Origin: Sphingomonas sp. LR60
Lineage (GTDB): Bacteria; Pseudomonadota; Alphaproteobacteria; Sphingomonadales; Sphingomonadaceae
NCBI RefSeq assembly: GCF_036855935.1
Contig: NZ_JASPFK010000001.1
Span: 531,501 to 595,500, forward strand
Direction of reading: 5' to 3'
Length of the DNA: 64,000 bases
The notes beneath the pieces are model-generated. The model made no database searches and was not told where the DNA came from. It saw nothing but the letters and a program-made list of their open reading frames with translations. The position numbers were made by a program, and so were the translations under genes. Below are positions 17,435 to 26,743 of the stretch, piece by piece. Numbering within the stretch: the stretch's first letter is position 1; each line of letters begins with the position of its first letter.

Positions 17435-20400
17435 ATGATGCGCGGGACGACGATGATCGCCGGAATGTTGCTGGCCGGGAGCGCGCAGGCGCAGGAAATC
17501 GGCAACGCCGGGCCGTATAATGCGCGCTTTCTTCAGGGCGGTATCGGGATCGAGCGGCCGTTGGAACGCGCGGAGGCACTGGTCGCCGCGGGGGCGCCGT
17601 ACACGATCGCGACCTGGATCGACGCGGGTGCGCCGAACGACGCGTCGGGGACGCTGATCCGCCTTGGAATACCGGCCGCCGAGCGCGCCCTGTCGCTCAA
17701 AAAGGGGCGTATGGTGCTGCGCGACGGCGCGACGGTGCTGCGCGGTGCCATGGTGCCGAAGGGATGGCATCATCTTGCCGCGGTATCGGACGGCGCGCGG
17801 GTGACATTGTATCTCGACGGCCGCCGTGTCGGTGGCGGCGCGGCGCGATCCAGCGCGGTGACGCCGCAGATCGCGATCGCGCCGGCGGAGTCGGGACAGC
17901 CGCATTTCGGCGGCGAGTTGATCGATGCGCGTGTGACCGGCGGGGCGCTCGACGCGCGGCAGGTCGCGGCGATCGCGCGGGCGAAGCCCGATGCGGCGCT
18001 GGTGCAGATGACCGAGGTCGGGGTCGGCTGGCCGTTCCAGAAGCAGGCCAATATCGGACTGACGACGCAGCAGGACGCGTGGACGCTGCCGACGTCGCGC
18101 GACGACGCCTATACCGCGCCGGTCGCCAAGCCGGTGCCGAACGTCGCGGCGATGCAGCCGCTCGCCGACAATCGCTGGCAGGTGAACGGCTGGACGCTCG
18201 CCGCCGCGCCCGAGGTGAAGGGGGATGGCGCGACGCTGTCGCGGCCCGGCAACCCCGCGGGGACGTGGCGGGCGGCGACGGTGCCGGGGACGGTGCTTCA
18301 GACCCTGGTCGATCGCGGCGTCTATCCCGATCCCTATTACGGGCTGAACAACCTCAAGATCCCCGAAAGCCTCGCGCGGCAGGATTATTGGTATCGCACG
18401 CGCTTCACCGTCCCAGCCGCAGCGGCCGGCAAGCGGCTGACACTGGTGTTCGGCGGGATCAATTATGCGTCCGAGATCTGGGCGAACGGACAACGGCTGG
18501 GCGAGACGCACGGCGCGTTCGTGCGCGGGCAGTTCGATTACGTGCCGGTGGCGGGCGAGAACGTCATCGCGGTGCGCGTCTCGCCGCCGCCGCATCCGGG
18601 CATCCCGCACGAACAGTCGGTGAGCGCGGGGGTCGGCGAGAATGGCGGGCAACTCGCGATCGACGGCCCGACCTTCGTCGCGACCGAGGGCTGGGACTGG
18701 ATTCCCGGCATCCGCGACCGCAACACCGGACTGTGGCGGCCGGTCGAACTGATCGCGACCGGCGCGGTGCGGATCGGCGATCCGCATGTCGTCACCGATC
18801 TGCCGTTGCCGCGCACCGATCGCGCCGACGTCTATGTCACGGTGCCGCTCGACAATGCCGGGGCGGCGACACCGGTAACGGTGCGCGTCGCGTTCGAGGG
18901 CGTGACGGTCGAGAAGCAAGTGACGGCGCCGACCGGACATAGCGAGGTCAGGTTCACGCCCGCCGAGTTCCGCCAGCTGAGCGTCGCCAATCCGAAGCTG
19001 TGGTGGCCGAACGGGTACGGCGCGCCGCATCTGTATGACGTGAGCTATCAGGTCGCGGATGCGCGAGGCGTGTCGGACCAGCGCAAGGCGCGGTTCGGCA
19101 TCCGCGAGGTCAGTTACGACCTGTCGCTGTACGACGCGGGCGGCGCGCTGCGGCGCGTCAACGTCCAGACCACCGACGGCGGGCTGGCGGGCACGCCGCT
19201 GATCGACATCCGCCATGCCGCGATCAAGCAATCGCCGACCGGCTGGGCGGAATCGCTGACCCCGGCGGGCGAGACATCGCGCGGCGTGACGCCGATCACC
19301 GAGACCTTGCCCGAGCCGCACCTGACGATCCGCGTCAACGGCGTGCGGATCGCGGCGCGCGGCGGAAACTGGGGCATGGACGATGCGATGAAGCGCGTCA
19401 GCTATGACCGGCTCGCCCCCTATTTCCGCCTCCAGCGCGAGGCGCATATGAACATGATCCGCAACTGGATGGGCAACAACAACGAAGAGGAGTTCTTCGA
19501 CCTCGCCGACGAGAACGGTATGATGGTCCTCAACGACTTCTGGCAGTCGACGCAGAACTTCCAGATCGAGCCTGAGGATGCGTCGCTGTTCCTCGACAAT
19601 GCGCGCGACACGATCGCGCGCTATCGCAACCATCCGTCGATCATCCTGTGGTTCGGGCGCAACGAGGGCGTGCCATATCCGGTCCTCAACGAGGGACTGG
19701 CGAAGGCGGTGTTCGAACTGGACGGGACGCGCTGGTTCACCGGCAGCTCGAACGTCGTGAACCTGCAGGGATCGGGGCCGTACAATTACCGCGCGCCGGT
19801 CGGCTATTTCACCGATCTCGCGACCGGCTTCTCGGTCGAGACGGGGACGCCGTCGTTCTCGACCGCGGAGTCGATCGCCAGCTATGTGCCCGCCGGGGAC
19901 CGCTGGCCGCTGGGCGACGTGCTCGCCTATCACGATTGGCATTTCGGCGGGAACGGCGACACCAAGACGTTCATGGCCGCGCTCGACCGTATGTATGGCG
20001 CAGGCACCAGCTTCGCCGATTTCGAGCGCAAGGCGCAGATGATGAACCTCGAAACGCACAAGGCGATGTACGAGGGGTTCCTGGGGCATTTGTGGACCAA
20101 GAATTCGGGGCGCCTGCTGTGGATGACGCATCCGGCGTGGCCGTCGAACGCGTGGCAGATCTATTCGTGGGATTACGACACGCAGGCTTCGTATTACGGG
20201 GCGAAGAAGGCGGTCGAGCCGCTGCACGTCCAGCTCAACCTGCCGGGCAACGAACTGATGGTGCTCAACACCACGCAGGCCGATGCCAAGGGGCTGACCG
20301 CGCGGGTGAAGGTGGTGGGCCTCGACAATCGCGAGCTGTTCGCGCGCGATACCAGGCTGGATGCGCTCGCCAATCGCGCGACCGCGCTGGCGGCGGTACC

Positions 20401-20830
20401 GCTCGACAGCTTGTTCGCGGCGACCCCGATGGTGCTGGTCAAGCTGTCGCTGGTCGGTGCGGACGGCGCGTCGGTGTCGGAGAACTTCTATTGGCGCGGG
20501 CGTGACGAGAGCGCGTACCGGGCGCTGGATACGCTGGTGCCGGCGGCGTTGACCGCGCGCGCGGCGGCGGCGGTGGTCGATGGCGCGGATCGCGTCGTGC
20601 GGGTGACGCTGGCGAACGACACCGCGACCCCTGCGCTCAACGCCAAGCTGACGCTGGTCGACGCGCAGGGCAAGCGTATCCTGCCCGCGTTCTACGACGA
20701 CAATTACGTCTCGCTGCTGCCCGGCGAGCGGCGCGAGATCGCGATCCGTTATCCGGCAACGGTCGAGGGTGCGCCGCGCGTGACGTTGACCGGGTGGAAC
20801 GTGCCCGCGGCGACGGTGCCTGCGTCATGA
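17435..20830 (+). CDS. GH2 glycoside hydrolase with N-terminal LamG-like domain
   Basis: The 1131-aa protein has a signal peptide (MIAGMLLAGSAQAQE), a LamG/concanavalin-like domain (about 35-190: YTIATWIDAG, GWHHLAAVSDGARVTLYLDG), a GH2 sugar-binding domain (QDYWYRTRFTVP, INYASEIWANGQRLGETHG), an Ig-like domain, and a TIM barrel. The acid/base is Glu744 in ILWFGRNEG and the probable nucleophile Glu802 in FSVETGTPSF. The closest functional types are exo-beta-glucosaminidase and beta-mannosidase; which one is undecided. Translation starts at the first ATG of ATGATG after a weak GGTAGG. It likely acts in the periplasm on oligosaccharides imported by the TonB receptor. Confidence 0.9.
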   Translation: MMRGTTMIAGMLLAGSAQAQEIGNAGPYNARFLQGGIGIERPLERAEALVAAGAPYTIATWIDAGAPNDASGTLIRLGIPAAERALSLKKGRMVLRDGATVLRGAMVPKGWHHLAAVSDGARVTLYLDGRRVGGGAARSSAVTPQIAIAPAESGQPHFGGELIDARVTGGALDARQVAAIARAKPDAALVQMTEVGVGWPFQKQANIGLTTQQDAWTLPTSRDDAYTAPVAKPVPNVAAMQPLADNRWQVNGWTLAAAPEVKGDGATLSRPGNPAGTWRAATVPGTVLQTLVDRGVYPDPYYGLNNLKIPESLARQDYWYRTRFTVPAAAAGKRLTLVFGGINYASEIWANGQRLGETHGAFVRGQFDYVPVAGENVIAVRVSPPPHPGIPHEQSVSAGVGENGGQLAIDGPTFVATEGWDWIPGIRDRNTGLWRPVELIATGAVRIGDPHVVTDLPLPRTDRADVYVTVPLDNAGAATPVTVRVAFEGVTVEKQVTAPTGHSEVRFTPAEFRQLSVANPKLWWPNGYGAPHLYDVSYQVADARGVSDQRKARFGIREVSYDLSLYDAGGALRRVNVQTTDGGLAGTPLIDIRHAAIKQSPTGWAESLTPAGETSRGVTPITETLPEPHLTIRVNGVRIAARGGNWGMDDAMKRVSYDRLAPYFRLQREAHMNMIRNWMGNNNEEEFFDLADENGMMVLNDFWQSTQNFQIEPEDASLFLDNARDTIARYRNHPSIILWFGRNEGVPYPVLNEGLAKAVFELDGTRWFTGSSNVVNLQGSGPYNYRAPVGYFTDLATGFSVETGTPSFSTAESIASYVPAGDRWPLGDVLAYHDWHFGGNGDTKTFMAALDRMYGAGTSFADFERKAQMMNLETHKAMYEGFLGHLWTKNSGRLLWMTHPAWPSNAWQIYSWDYDTQASYYGAKKAVEPLHVQLNLPGNELMVLNTTQADAKGLTARVKVVGLDNRELFARDTRLDALANRATALAAVPLDSLFAATPMVLVKLSLVGADGASVSENFYWRGRDESAYRALDTLVPAALTARAAAAVVDGADRVVRVTLANDTATPALNAKLTLVDAQGKRILPAFYDDNYVSLLPGERREIAIRYPATVEGAPRVTLTGWNVPAATVPAS

Positions 20831-21976
20831 TTGACGACGCAGCGCAAAACGCCTTCTCTGGCGGGATGGACGACGATCAGATCCCGATGGTGACGCGGCG
20901 TGCCTGCGTCGGCGGTCTGCTGGCGCTGGGCGCGCTGCCGATGCGGACGGCGCTGGCGGCACCGGCACCGGCGCCGGCCCTGTGGGTCGGGACCTATGTC
21001 GCCGAGGGCGGGGCCGGTGTGGTGCCGCTGCGCAAGGTAGGCGACGCGTGGCAAAGCGGGACGGCAGTGCCGGGCATCCGCAATGCCTCGTTCGCGGTAC
21101 GTGGCGCGCATGGGCTGCGCTACGTGCTCGACGAGCAGCAGAAGGGTGCGCTGGGCGTCTATGATCGCGGATTCCGCGATCTCGCGGCGTCGTCGACGCT
21201 GGGTGCGGACCCGTGCCATGCCGCGCTGTCGCCGGACGGCGGGATGCTGGCCGCGGCCAATTATTCGAGCGGGAGCGTCGCGCTGTGGACGCTCGATCGC
21301 GCGACCGGGCTGCCGAAGGGGCCGGTGCTCGCGCTCCAGCACAAGGGCAGCGGCCCCAACAAGGCGCGGCAGGCCGGGCCGCATGCGCATTGGGTTGGCT
21401 TCACGCGTGACGGGCGGACGCTGCACTCGGTCGATCTGGGGGCGGATGCGATCTTCGCGCATCGGCTCGGGGCAAGTGGCGCCTGGGGGACTGACATCGC
21501 CTATCGCGCGGTGCCGGGATCGGGGCCGCGGCATCTGGCGCGGCATCCGCGCTTGCCGGTCGCCTATCTGGTTGCCGAGCTGGCGAACACGGTGACGGTG
21601 CTGCGCGCGCTGCCGGACGGGCGGTTCGTCGCACGCAAGGTGCTGTCGACGGTGCCGCGCGATCATCGCGGCGAGACCTATGCCGGGCACATCGCGATGA
21701 ATGCGGCGGGGACGCGGCTGTATGTCTCGAATCGCGGGCACGACAGTATCGCGACCTTCGCGATCGACGCCGCCGGCGACCTGCGGCCGATCGGTCATGT
21801 CGCGAGCGGCGGGCATTGGCCGCGCTATTTCCGGTTGCTGGAGGGATCGGGCGAGCTGCTGGTCGCCAACCAGCGATCGGGCGATGTCGCGCGGTTGGCG
21901 ATCGGGCGCGACGGCGTGCCGCTGCGGCCGACGCAGGCGGTGCGAGATCCCATCGGCGGTGTTCATCGGCGTGTGA
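20827..21976 (+). CDS. Lactonase family protein (7-bladed propeller), frameshifted near C-terminus
   Basis: The protein resembles 6-phosphogluconolactonase-like propellers (PF10282): a possible Tat-like or signal segment (VTRRACVGGLLALGALPM), then repeated blades (ALWVGTYVAEGGAG, DPCHAALSPDGGMLAAANYSSGS, GPHAHWVGFTRDGRTLHSVDLG, AGHIAMNAAGTRLYVSNRGHDSIATF, GHWPRYF). The frame runs past the expected end to 22446, across the next gene. Deleting one A at 21945 (CGAGATCC to CGGATCC) restores the family-typical end RIPSAVFIGV and a stop at 21976. It overlaps the GH2 stop by four bases (ATGA), so it belongs to the sugar operon, probably opening a sugar lactone. Confidence 0.82.
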
Positions 21977-22054
21977 CGACTATCTTCGCGCGTGGGGCTT
22001 CCGCGACGCGAAATGATTGTTATCCTGTGTTTCTGTCTCAAGATGGAGAGTGGG

Positions 22055-22547
22055 ATGTCGATCATCGTCAATGGCTTGGCGGTGGCACCGCCCGGCGATC
22101 CGCGCGTGTCGCTGCTGGATCACCTCCGCGAGAATCTGCACCTTACGGGCACCAAGAAGGGCTGCAACCAGGGCGCGTGCGGGGCGTGCACGGTGCTGGT
22201 CGACGGCGAGCGAGATCCTGTCCTGCCTCGCGCTGGCGGTACAGTATGACGGGCGTGCGATCACGACGATCGAGGGGCTGGCGGAGGGCGATGCGCTGCA
22301 TCCGTTGCAGGCCGCGTTCATCGAGCATGACGGGTTCCAGTGCGGCTATTGCACGCCGGGGCAGATCTGCTCGGCGATCGGGATGGCGGCGGAGGCGAAG
22401 CGCGGTGTGCCGAGCCATGTCAGCGCCGATCTGGGCGGCACGGTGACGCTTACGCGCGAAGAGGTGCAGGAGCGGATGAGCGGCAATCTGTGCCGCTGCG
22501 GCGCGCATAACGGCATCATCGACGCGATCCTGGAGACGGTAGCATGA
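22055..22547 (+). pseudogene. (2Fe-2S) subunit of molybdenum hydroxylase, PaoA-like, apparent frameshift
   Basis: The protein has both cluster motifs of the xanthine-oxidase family small subunit: GCNQGACGACTVLVDG and, after a frame break, FQCGYCTPGQICSAIGMA with GNLCRCGAHNGI. The break is one extra A at 22213 (gagCGAGATCctg); removing it gives VDGERILSCLALAVQYDG, the normal family sequence. The ATG at 22055 follows GGAG and begins directly with MSIIVNGLAV, so there is no Tat signal, unlike periplasmic PaoA. It transfers electrons from the molybdenum site to the FAD subunit. The break may be a sequencing error. Confidence 0.85.
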
Positions 22548-23533
22548 CGCCGTTCAGCTATGCGCGCGCCGGCGATGTCGCCGAGGCGGTGCGGATGGGG
22601 AACGCGCCGGGGGCGGCGTATCTTGGCGGCGGGACCAACCTGGTCGACCTGTTGCGCGAGACGGTGGCGCAGCCGGAGCGGCTGGTCGACGTCTCTGCGC
22701 TTTCGGATGCGATCACCGAGACCGAGGGCGGCGGGCTGCTGATCGGCGCGGGGGTGCGCAACACCGCGCTCGCGGCGCATCCGGCGGTGCGGGATCGCTA
22801 TCCGATGCTGTCGCGCGCGATCCTGGCGGGGGCGTCGGCGCAGATCCGCAACATGGCGACGGTCGGCGGCAATGTGATGCAGCGGACGCGGTGTACCTAT
22901 TTCTACGACACCGACGGATCGCGCTGCAACAAGCGGGCGCCCGGCAGCGGGTGCGACGCGCGCGGCGGTTTCACGCGCATCCATGCGGTGCTCGGCGCGA
23001 GCGAGGCGTGTGTCGCGACGCATCCGTCCGATATGTGCGTGGCGCTCGCCGCGCTGGATGCGGTGGTGCATGTCGAGCGGGACGGCGCGACGCGGACGGT
23101 GGCGTTCGGGGACTTCCACCGCTTGCCGGGCGAGCGGCCCGATCTCGATACCGTGCTGGAGCCGGGCGAGCTGATCACCGCGGTGGAATTGCCGGCGCTG
23201 CCGATCGCGGCCCAATCGACCTATCGCAAGGTGCGCGACCGCGCGAGCTATGCCTTCGCGCTGATCTCGGTGGCGGCGGCGCTGGAGATGGACGGCGAGC
23301 GGGTCGCGGATGTGCGCGTCGCGTTCGGCGGGGTGGCGCACAAGCCGTGGCGCGCGACGCAGATCGAGGAAGCGCTGCGTGGCGCGGTGCTGACCGACGA
23401 CGCGATCCAGGAGGCGGCGGGGCGCGAGTTCGCGGGGGCGCAGCCGTTGCGCGACAATGCCTTCAAGCCGGCGCTGGCGACGCGGACATTGGTCGCGGTG
23501 CTGAACGCGCTGAAGACGGGAGAGACGGCATGA
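22544..23533 (+). CDS. FAD-binding subunit of molybdenum hydroxylase, PaoB-like
   Basis: The 329-aa protein has the FAD domain of the CO-dehydrogenase/xanthine-dehydrogenase medium subunit (AAYLGGGTNLVDLLRE, GASAQIRNMATVGGNVMQRT). It also has a four-Cys insert (RTRCTYFY..SRCNKRAPGSGC..SEACVATHPSD) as in E. coli PaoB, which binds an extra [4Fe-4S] cluster. This places it in the aldehyde-oxidoreductase branch. ATG overlaps the preceding stop (ATGA), and its own stop overlaps the next start in the same way. Confidence 0.92.
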   Translation: MTPFSYARAGDVAEAVRMGNAPGAAYLGGGTNLVDLLRETVAQPERLVDVSALSDAITETEGGGLLIGAGVRNTALAAHPAVRDRYPMLSRAILAGASAQIRNMATVGGNVMQRTRCTYFYDTDGSRCNKRAPGSGCDARGGFTRIHAVLGASEACVATHPSDMCVALAALDAVVHVERDGATRTVAFGDFHRLPGERPDLDTVLEPGELITAVELPALPIAAQSTYRKVRDRASYAFALISVAAALEMDGERVADVRVAFGGVAHKPWRATQIEEALRGAVLTDDAIQEAAGREFAGAQPLRDNAFKPALATRTLVAVLNALKTGETA

Positions 23534-25873
23534 GCATCGTCGACGACGCCAAGCAGATGGCGCAGGGGCTGGCGCAGAGCGCGATGCAGAAGCTGGTGCC
23601 GCTCGCGCCCGACAGCTGGATTCCGGGCGGGGTGCCCGACCCGCTGATCGCGCGCAAGCACGGGTTGATCGGGACGCCGGTGTCGCGGCTGGACGGGGCG
23701 CTGAAGGTGAAGGGCGCGGCGGCGTTCGCGGCCGAATATCGCTTCGAGCACATGACCTATGCTGCGCTGGTCTATGCGCCGATCGCGCGCGGGCGCGTCG
23801 CGGCGATCGACTCCGCGGCGGCGGAAGGCGCGCCGGGCGTGGTGCTGGTGATGACGCACCAGAACGCCCCGCGGATGAAGGACATGCCGGTGTTCGGCTC
23901 GGCGCCGAATGCGGTCGGGCCGCACAGCCTGCCGGTGCTCCAGGACGATCGCATCCACTGGAATGGGCAGCCGGTCGCGTGCGTGCTCGCCGAGACGCAG
24001 GAGCAGGCCGATCATGCCGCCGCGCTGCTGAACGTGACCTATGACGCCGAGCCTTCGACCACGACGGTGGCGGGCGCGGTGGCGAACGGGACCGAGCAGG
24101 CGATGTTCTTCGGTCAGCCGTTGCGCAACGATGTCGGCGATGCCGAGGCGCTGCTGGGCGAGGCGCCGGTCAAGGTCGACCAGACCTATCGCACGCCGCG
24201 CCACAACCACAATCCGATCGAGCCGCACGCCGCGACGATCGCATGGGTCGACGACGGGCTGGTGATCCACGACGCCAGCCAGATGGTCTCGCAACAGGCC
24301 GAATCGATCGGCGCGGTGTTCGGGCTGGCGGCGGACAAGGTGCGGCTGACCTCGCCCTATGTCGGCGGCGGGTTCGGCAGCAAGGGGTTGTGGGACCATC
24401 AGGTGATCGGCGCGGCCGCCGCCAAGCTCGCCGGGCGGCCGGTGCGGATCACATTGTCGCGCGAGGGCGTGTACCGGACGGTCGGCGGGCGGACGCTGAC
24501 CGAGCAGCGCGTCGCGATCGGCGCGCAGAAGGACGGGACGTTCGACGCGATCGTCCACACCGGTATGTCGGTGATGACGCCGCACAACAACATGCCCGAG
24601 CCGTTCATCCTCGGCACGCGCTGCACCTATGCCGCGCGCAGCTTCGCGTTGAAGGTCGAGGTGGCGCGGATGAACATGCTCGCCAACACCTTCATGCGCG
24701 CGCCGGGCGAGGCGGTCGGCACCTTCGCGCTGGAGGTAGCGGTCGACGAACTGGCGACCGAGCTGGGGATCGACCCGGTCGAGCTGCGGATCATCAACGA
24801 GCCCGACAAGGATCCGCTGAGCGGAATGCCGTTCTCGTCGCGGCATATCGTCACGGCGTGGCGGCAGGGTGCGGAACGGTTCGGCTGGGCGGAGCGCGAT
24901 CCGCGCGCGGGGGTGCGGCGCGAGGGCGAGTGGCTGATCGGCACCGGCTGCGCGACCGGCACCTATCCCTATTACCGGATGCCGGGCGCGGAGGCGCGAG
25001 ATCACGCTGACGCGCGACGGCGATGCGGTGAAGGCGCAGGTCGATGTCGCGGCGGCGGAGATGGGGATGGGCACCTCCACCACCACGGCGATCGTCGCCG
25101 CGGAGCGACTGGGGCTGCCGATCGGACAGGTCGAGGTCGGGTACGGCGATTCCGCCATTCCGGGCGCGATCATGGCGGGCGGGTCGCAGCAGACCGCGGC
25201 GATCGGCGCGGCGGTCATTGCGGCGCATAATGCTCTGGTCGCCGAGTTGCTGAAGCTGGCGGGCAACGACTCGCCGCTGGCCGGGCTGTCGGCGGACGAG
25301 GTCGGCAGCGTCGATGGCGGGCTGGCGAGCCGTACCGATCCGGCGCGGCGCGAAAGCTATGCGTCGATCCTGTCGCGTGCGCAGCGCGGCGCGGTGTCGG
25401 TGACCAAGGCGGGGTCGATGCCGCTGGAGCTGATGCACTGGTCGATGCATTCGCACAGCGCGCTGTTCTGCGAGGTGCGCGTCAATGCGGTGACCGGCGA
25501 ACTGCGGGTCAGCCGGCTGCTGGGGGCGTTCGATTGCGGGCGCATCCTCAACCCGCGCACCGCCGCCAGCCAGTTCCGCGGCGGGATGATCATGGGGCTG
25601 GGGATGGCGTTGATGGAGGAGACGCAGTTCGACGAGCGCAACGGGCGGATCATGAACCCGAGCCTCGCCGAATATCATCTGCCCGTGCATCTGGACGTGC
25701 CGGAGATCGAGGTGATGTGGACCGACATCCCCGATCCGCACACCCCGATGGGCGCGCATGGGATCGGCGAGATCGGCATCACCGGCGTTGCCGCGGCGGT
25801 CGCCAATGCGGTGTGGCACGCGACGGGCAAGCGGGTGCGGGAGTTGCCGATTACGTTGGACAAGTTGTTGTAG
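23530..25873 (+). pseudogene. Molybdopterin-binding large subunit, PaoC-like, apparent frameshift
   Basis: The large catalytic subunit shows TPVSRLDGALKVKGAAAFAAE, the molybdopterin motifs SPYVGGGFGSKGLW and NTFMRAPGEAVG, and near the end GEIGITGVAAAVANAV, whose Glu is the catalytic base position. The frame breaks at about 25000: one extra A in gcgCGAGATCacg. Removing it gives AEARITLTRDGDAVKAQVDVAAAEMGMGT, continuous with the rest. Restored length is about 780 aa, slightly longer than usual because of an amphipathic N-terminal extension (DDAKQMAQGLAQSAMQKLVPL). Substrates are likely aldehydes or N-heterocycles. A dedicated maturation chaperone (PaoD/XdhC) is not seen nearby. Confidence 0.87.
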
Positions 25874-25880
25874 TTTCGTC

Positions 25881-25979
25881 CGTCGTCCCGGACTTGATTC
25901 GGGACCCCGCTTCTTCGCAATGATGGGGGCGGTCGCGAAGAAGGGAGAAGCGGGGCCCCGGATCAAGTCCGGGGCGACG
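25881..25979. repeat. Dispersed long inverted repeat
   Basis: CGTCGTCCCGGACTTGATTC..CCCCGCTTCTT pairs with AGAAGCGGGG..GATCAAGTCCGGGGCGACG around a central loop. It occupies the gap between the oxidoreductase and deaminase genes. A short relative (CGTCGTCCCGGG...) is at 54246. Confidence 0.75.
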
Positions 25980-26020
25980 ATAGGTTGGCACCGTAAGTCA
26001 TCCTCCCGCGTTCGGCGGGG

Positions 26021-26512
26021 ATGACACAGGATGACGAACGCTGGATGCGCGAGGCGATCAAGGTCGCGCGGTCCAAGGGGAGCGACCCTTCCACCTCGCC
26101 GCTGGGATCGGTGATCGTGCGCGATGGGCGGGTGATCGCCGCGGAGCGCAACCAGACCCACGAACTGCCCGACGCCACCGCGCACGCCGAGATGATGGCG
26201 ATCCGGCGCGGCTGCAAAGCGGAGGGCGCGTTGGAGTTGCGCAATGCGACGCTCTATTCGACGCTGCAACCGTGCGGGATGTGCACGATGGCGTCGATCT
26301 GGTCGAAGGTCGGGCGCGTCGTCTATGGCGCGGGGCGCGACGACGTCCATGAGATGTATTTCGAAGACAAGCATATCGATACGCTGTCGTTCATCGCCGA
26401 CGCCTATCGCGACGATATCGTGATCGAGGGCGGGTGCCTGCGCGAAGAATGCGCGGCGCTTTACTATCCGCCCGACGCCGAACTGCCGAAGGAGGAGCAG
26501 GCGAACCTTTAG
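26021..26512 (+). CDS. Nucleoside/guanine deaminase family protein
   Basis: The 163-aa protein is a zinc-dependent deaminase with HAEMMAIRRG (His ligand and catalytic Glu) and LQPCGMCTMASIW (two Cys ligands), plus GSVIVRDGRVIAAERNQTHEL. Length and C-terminal YYPPDAELPKEEQ fit the guanine-deaminase/tRNA-adenosine-deaminase-like group rather than a cytidine deaminase. Proximity to a molybdenum hydroxylase makes purine catabolism possible but not shown. The upstream gap is filled by a dispersed repeat, so co-transcription is uncertain. Confidence 0.85.
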   Translation: MTQDDERWMREAIKVARSKGSDPSTSPLGSVIVRDGRVIAAERNQTHELPDATAHAEMMAIRRGCKAEGALELRNATLYSTLQPCGMCTMASIWSKVGRVVYGAGRDDVHEMYFEDKHIDTLSFIADAYRDDIVIEGGCLREECAALYYPPDAELPKEEQANL

Positions 26513-26522
26513 GGTCGATGCT

Positions 26523-26630
26523 CGTCACCCCGGCGAGGGCCGGGGCCCGGTTTAGATGGCCAGAGTAATGGCGCGCAGGGCATGTCATCAGCGTCTCCCA
26601 ACTGGACCCCGGCCTTCGCCGGGGTGACGG
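26523..26630. repeat. Dispersed long inverted repeat
   Basis: CGTCACCCCGGCGAGGGCCGGGGCCC and GGACCCCGGCCTTCGCCGGGGTGACG form the arms. The same arm type recurs at 50663-50754 with ACTGG/CCAGT extensions. Confidence 0.75.
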
Positions 26631-26743
26631 GTCAGGTGCGAGGGCTGCTCCCTCAACGCCGGTAAGCAATATAAATCAGGTTTGTCCGGGATATTTCCGA
26701 TTGTTGCCGGGTTGGGCGCGCGAACGGTGCAGGAGCGCGGATC

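Noticed and set aside
17399..20227. A 942-codon minus-strand frame opposite the GH2 gene
   Set aside because: It is an antisense shadow, rich in Arg and His, with no recognisable fold; the plus strand has a signal peptide and full GH2 motifs.
23248..25266. A 672-codon minus-strand frame opposite the molybdenum hydroxylase genes
   Set aside because: An antisense artefact of high GC; the sense strand carries clear cofactor motifs.
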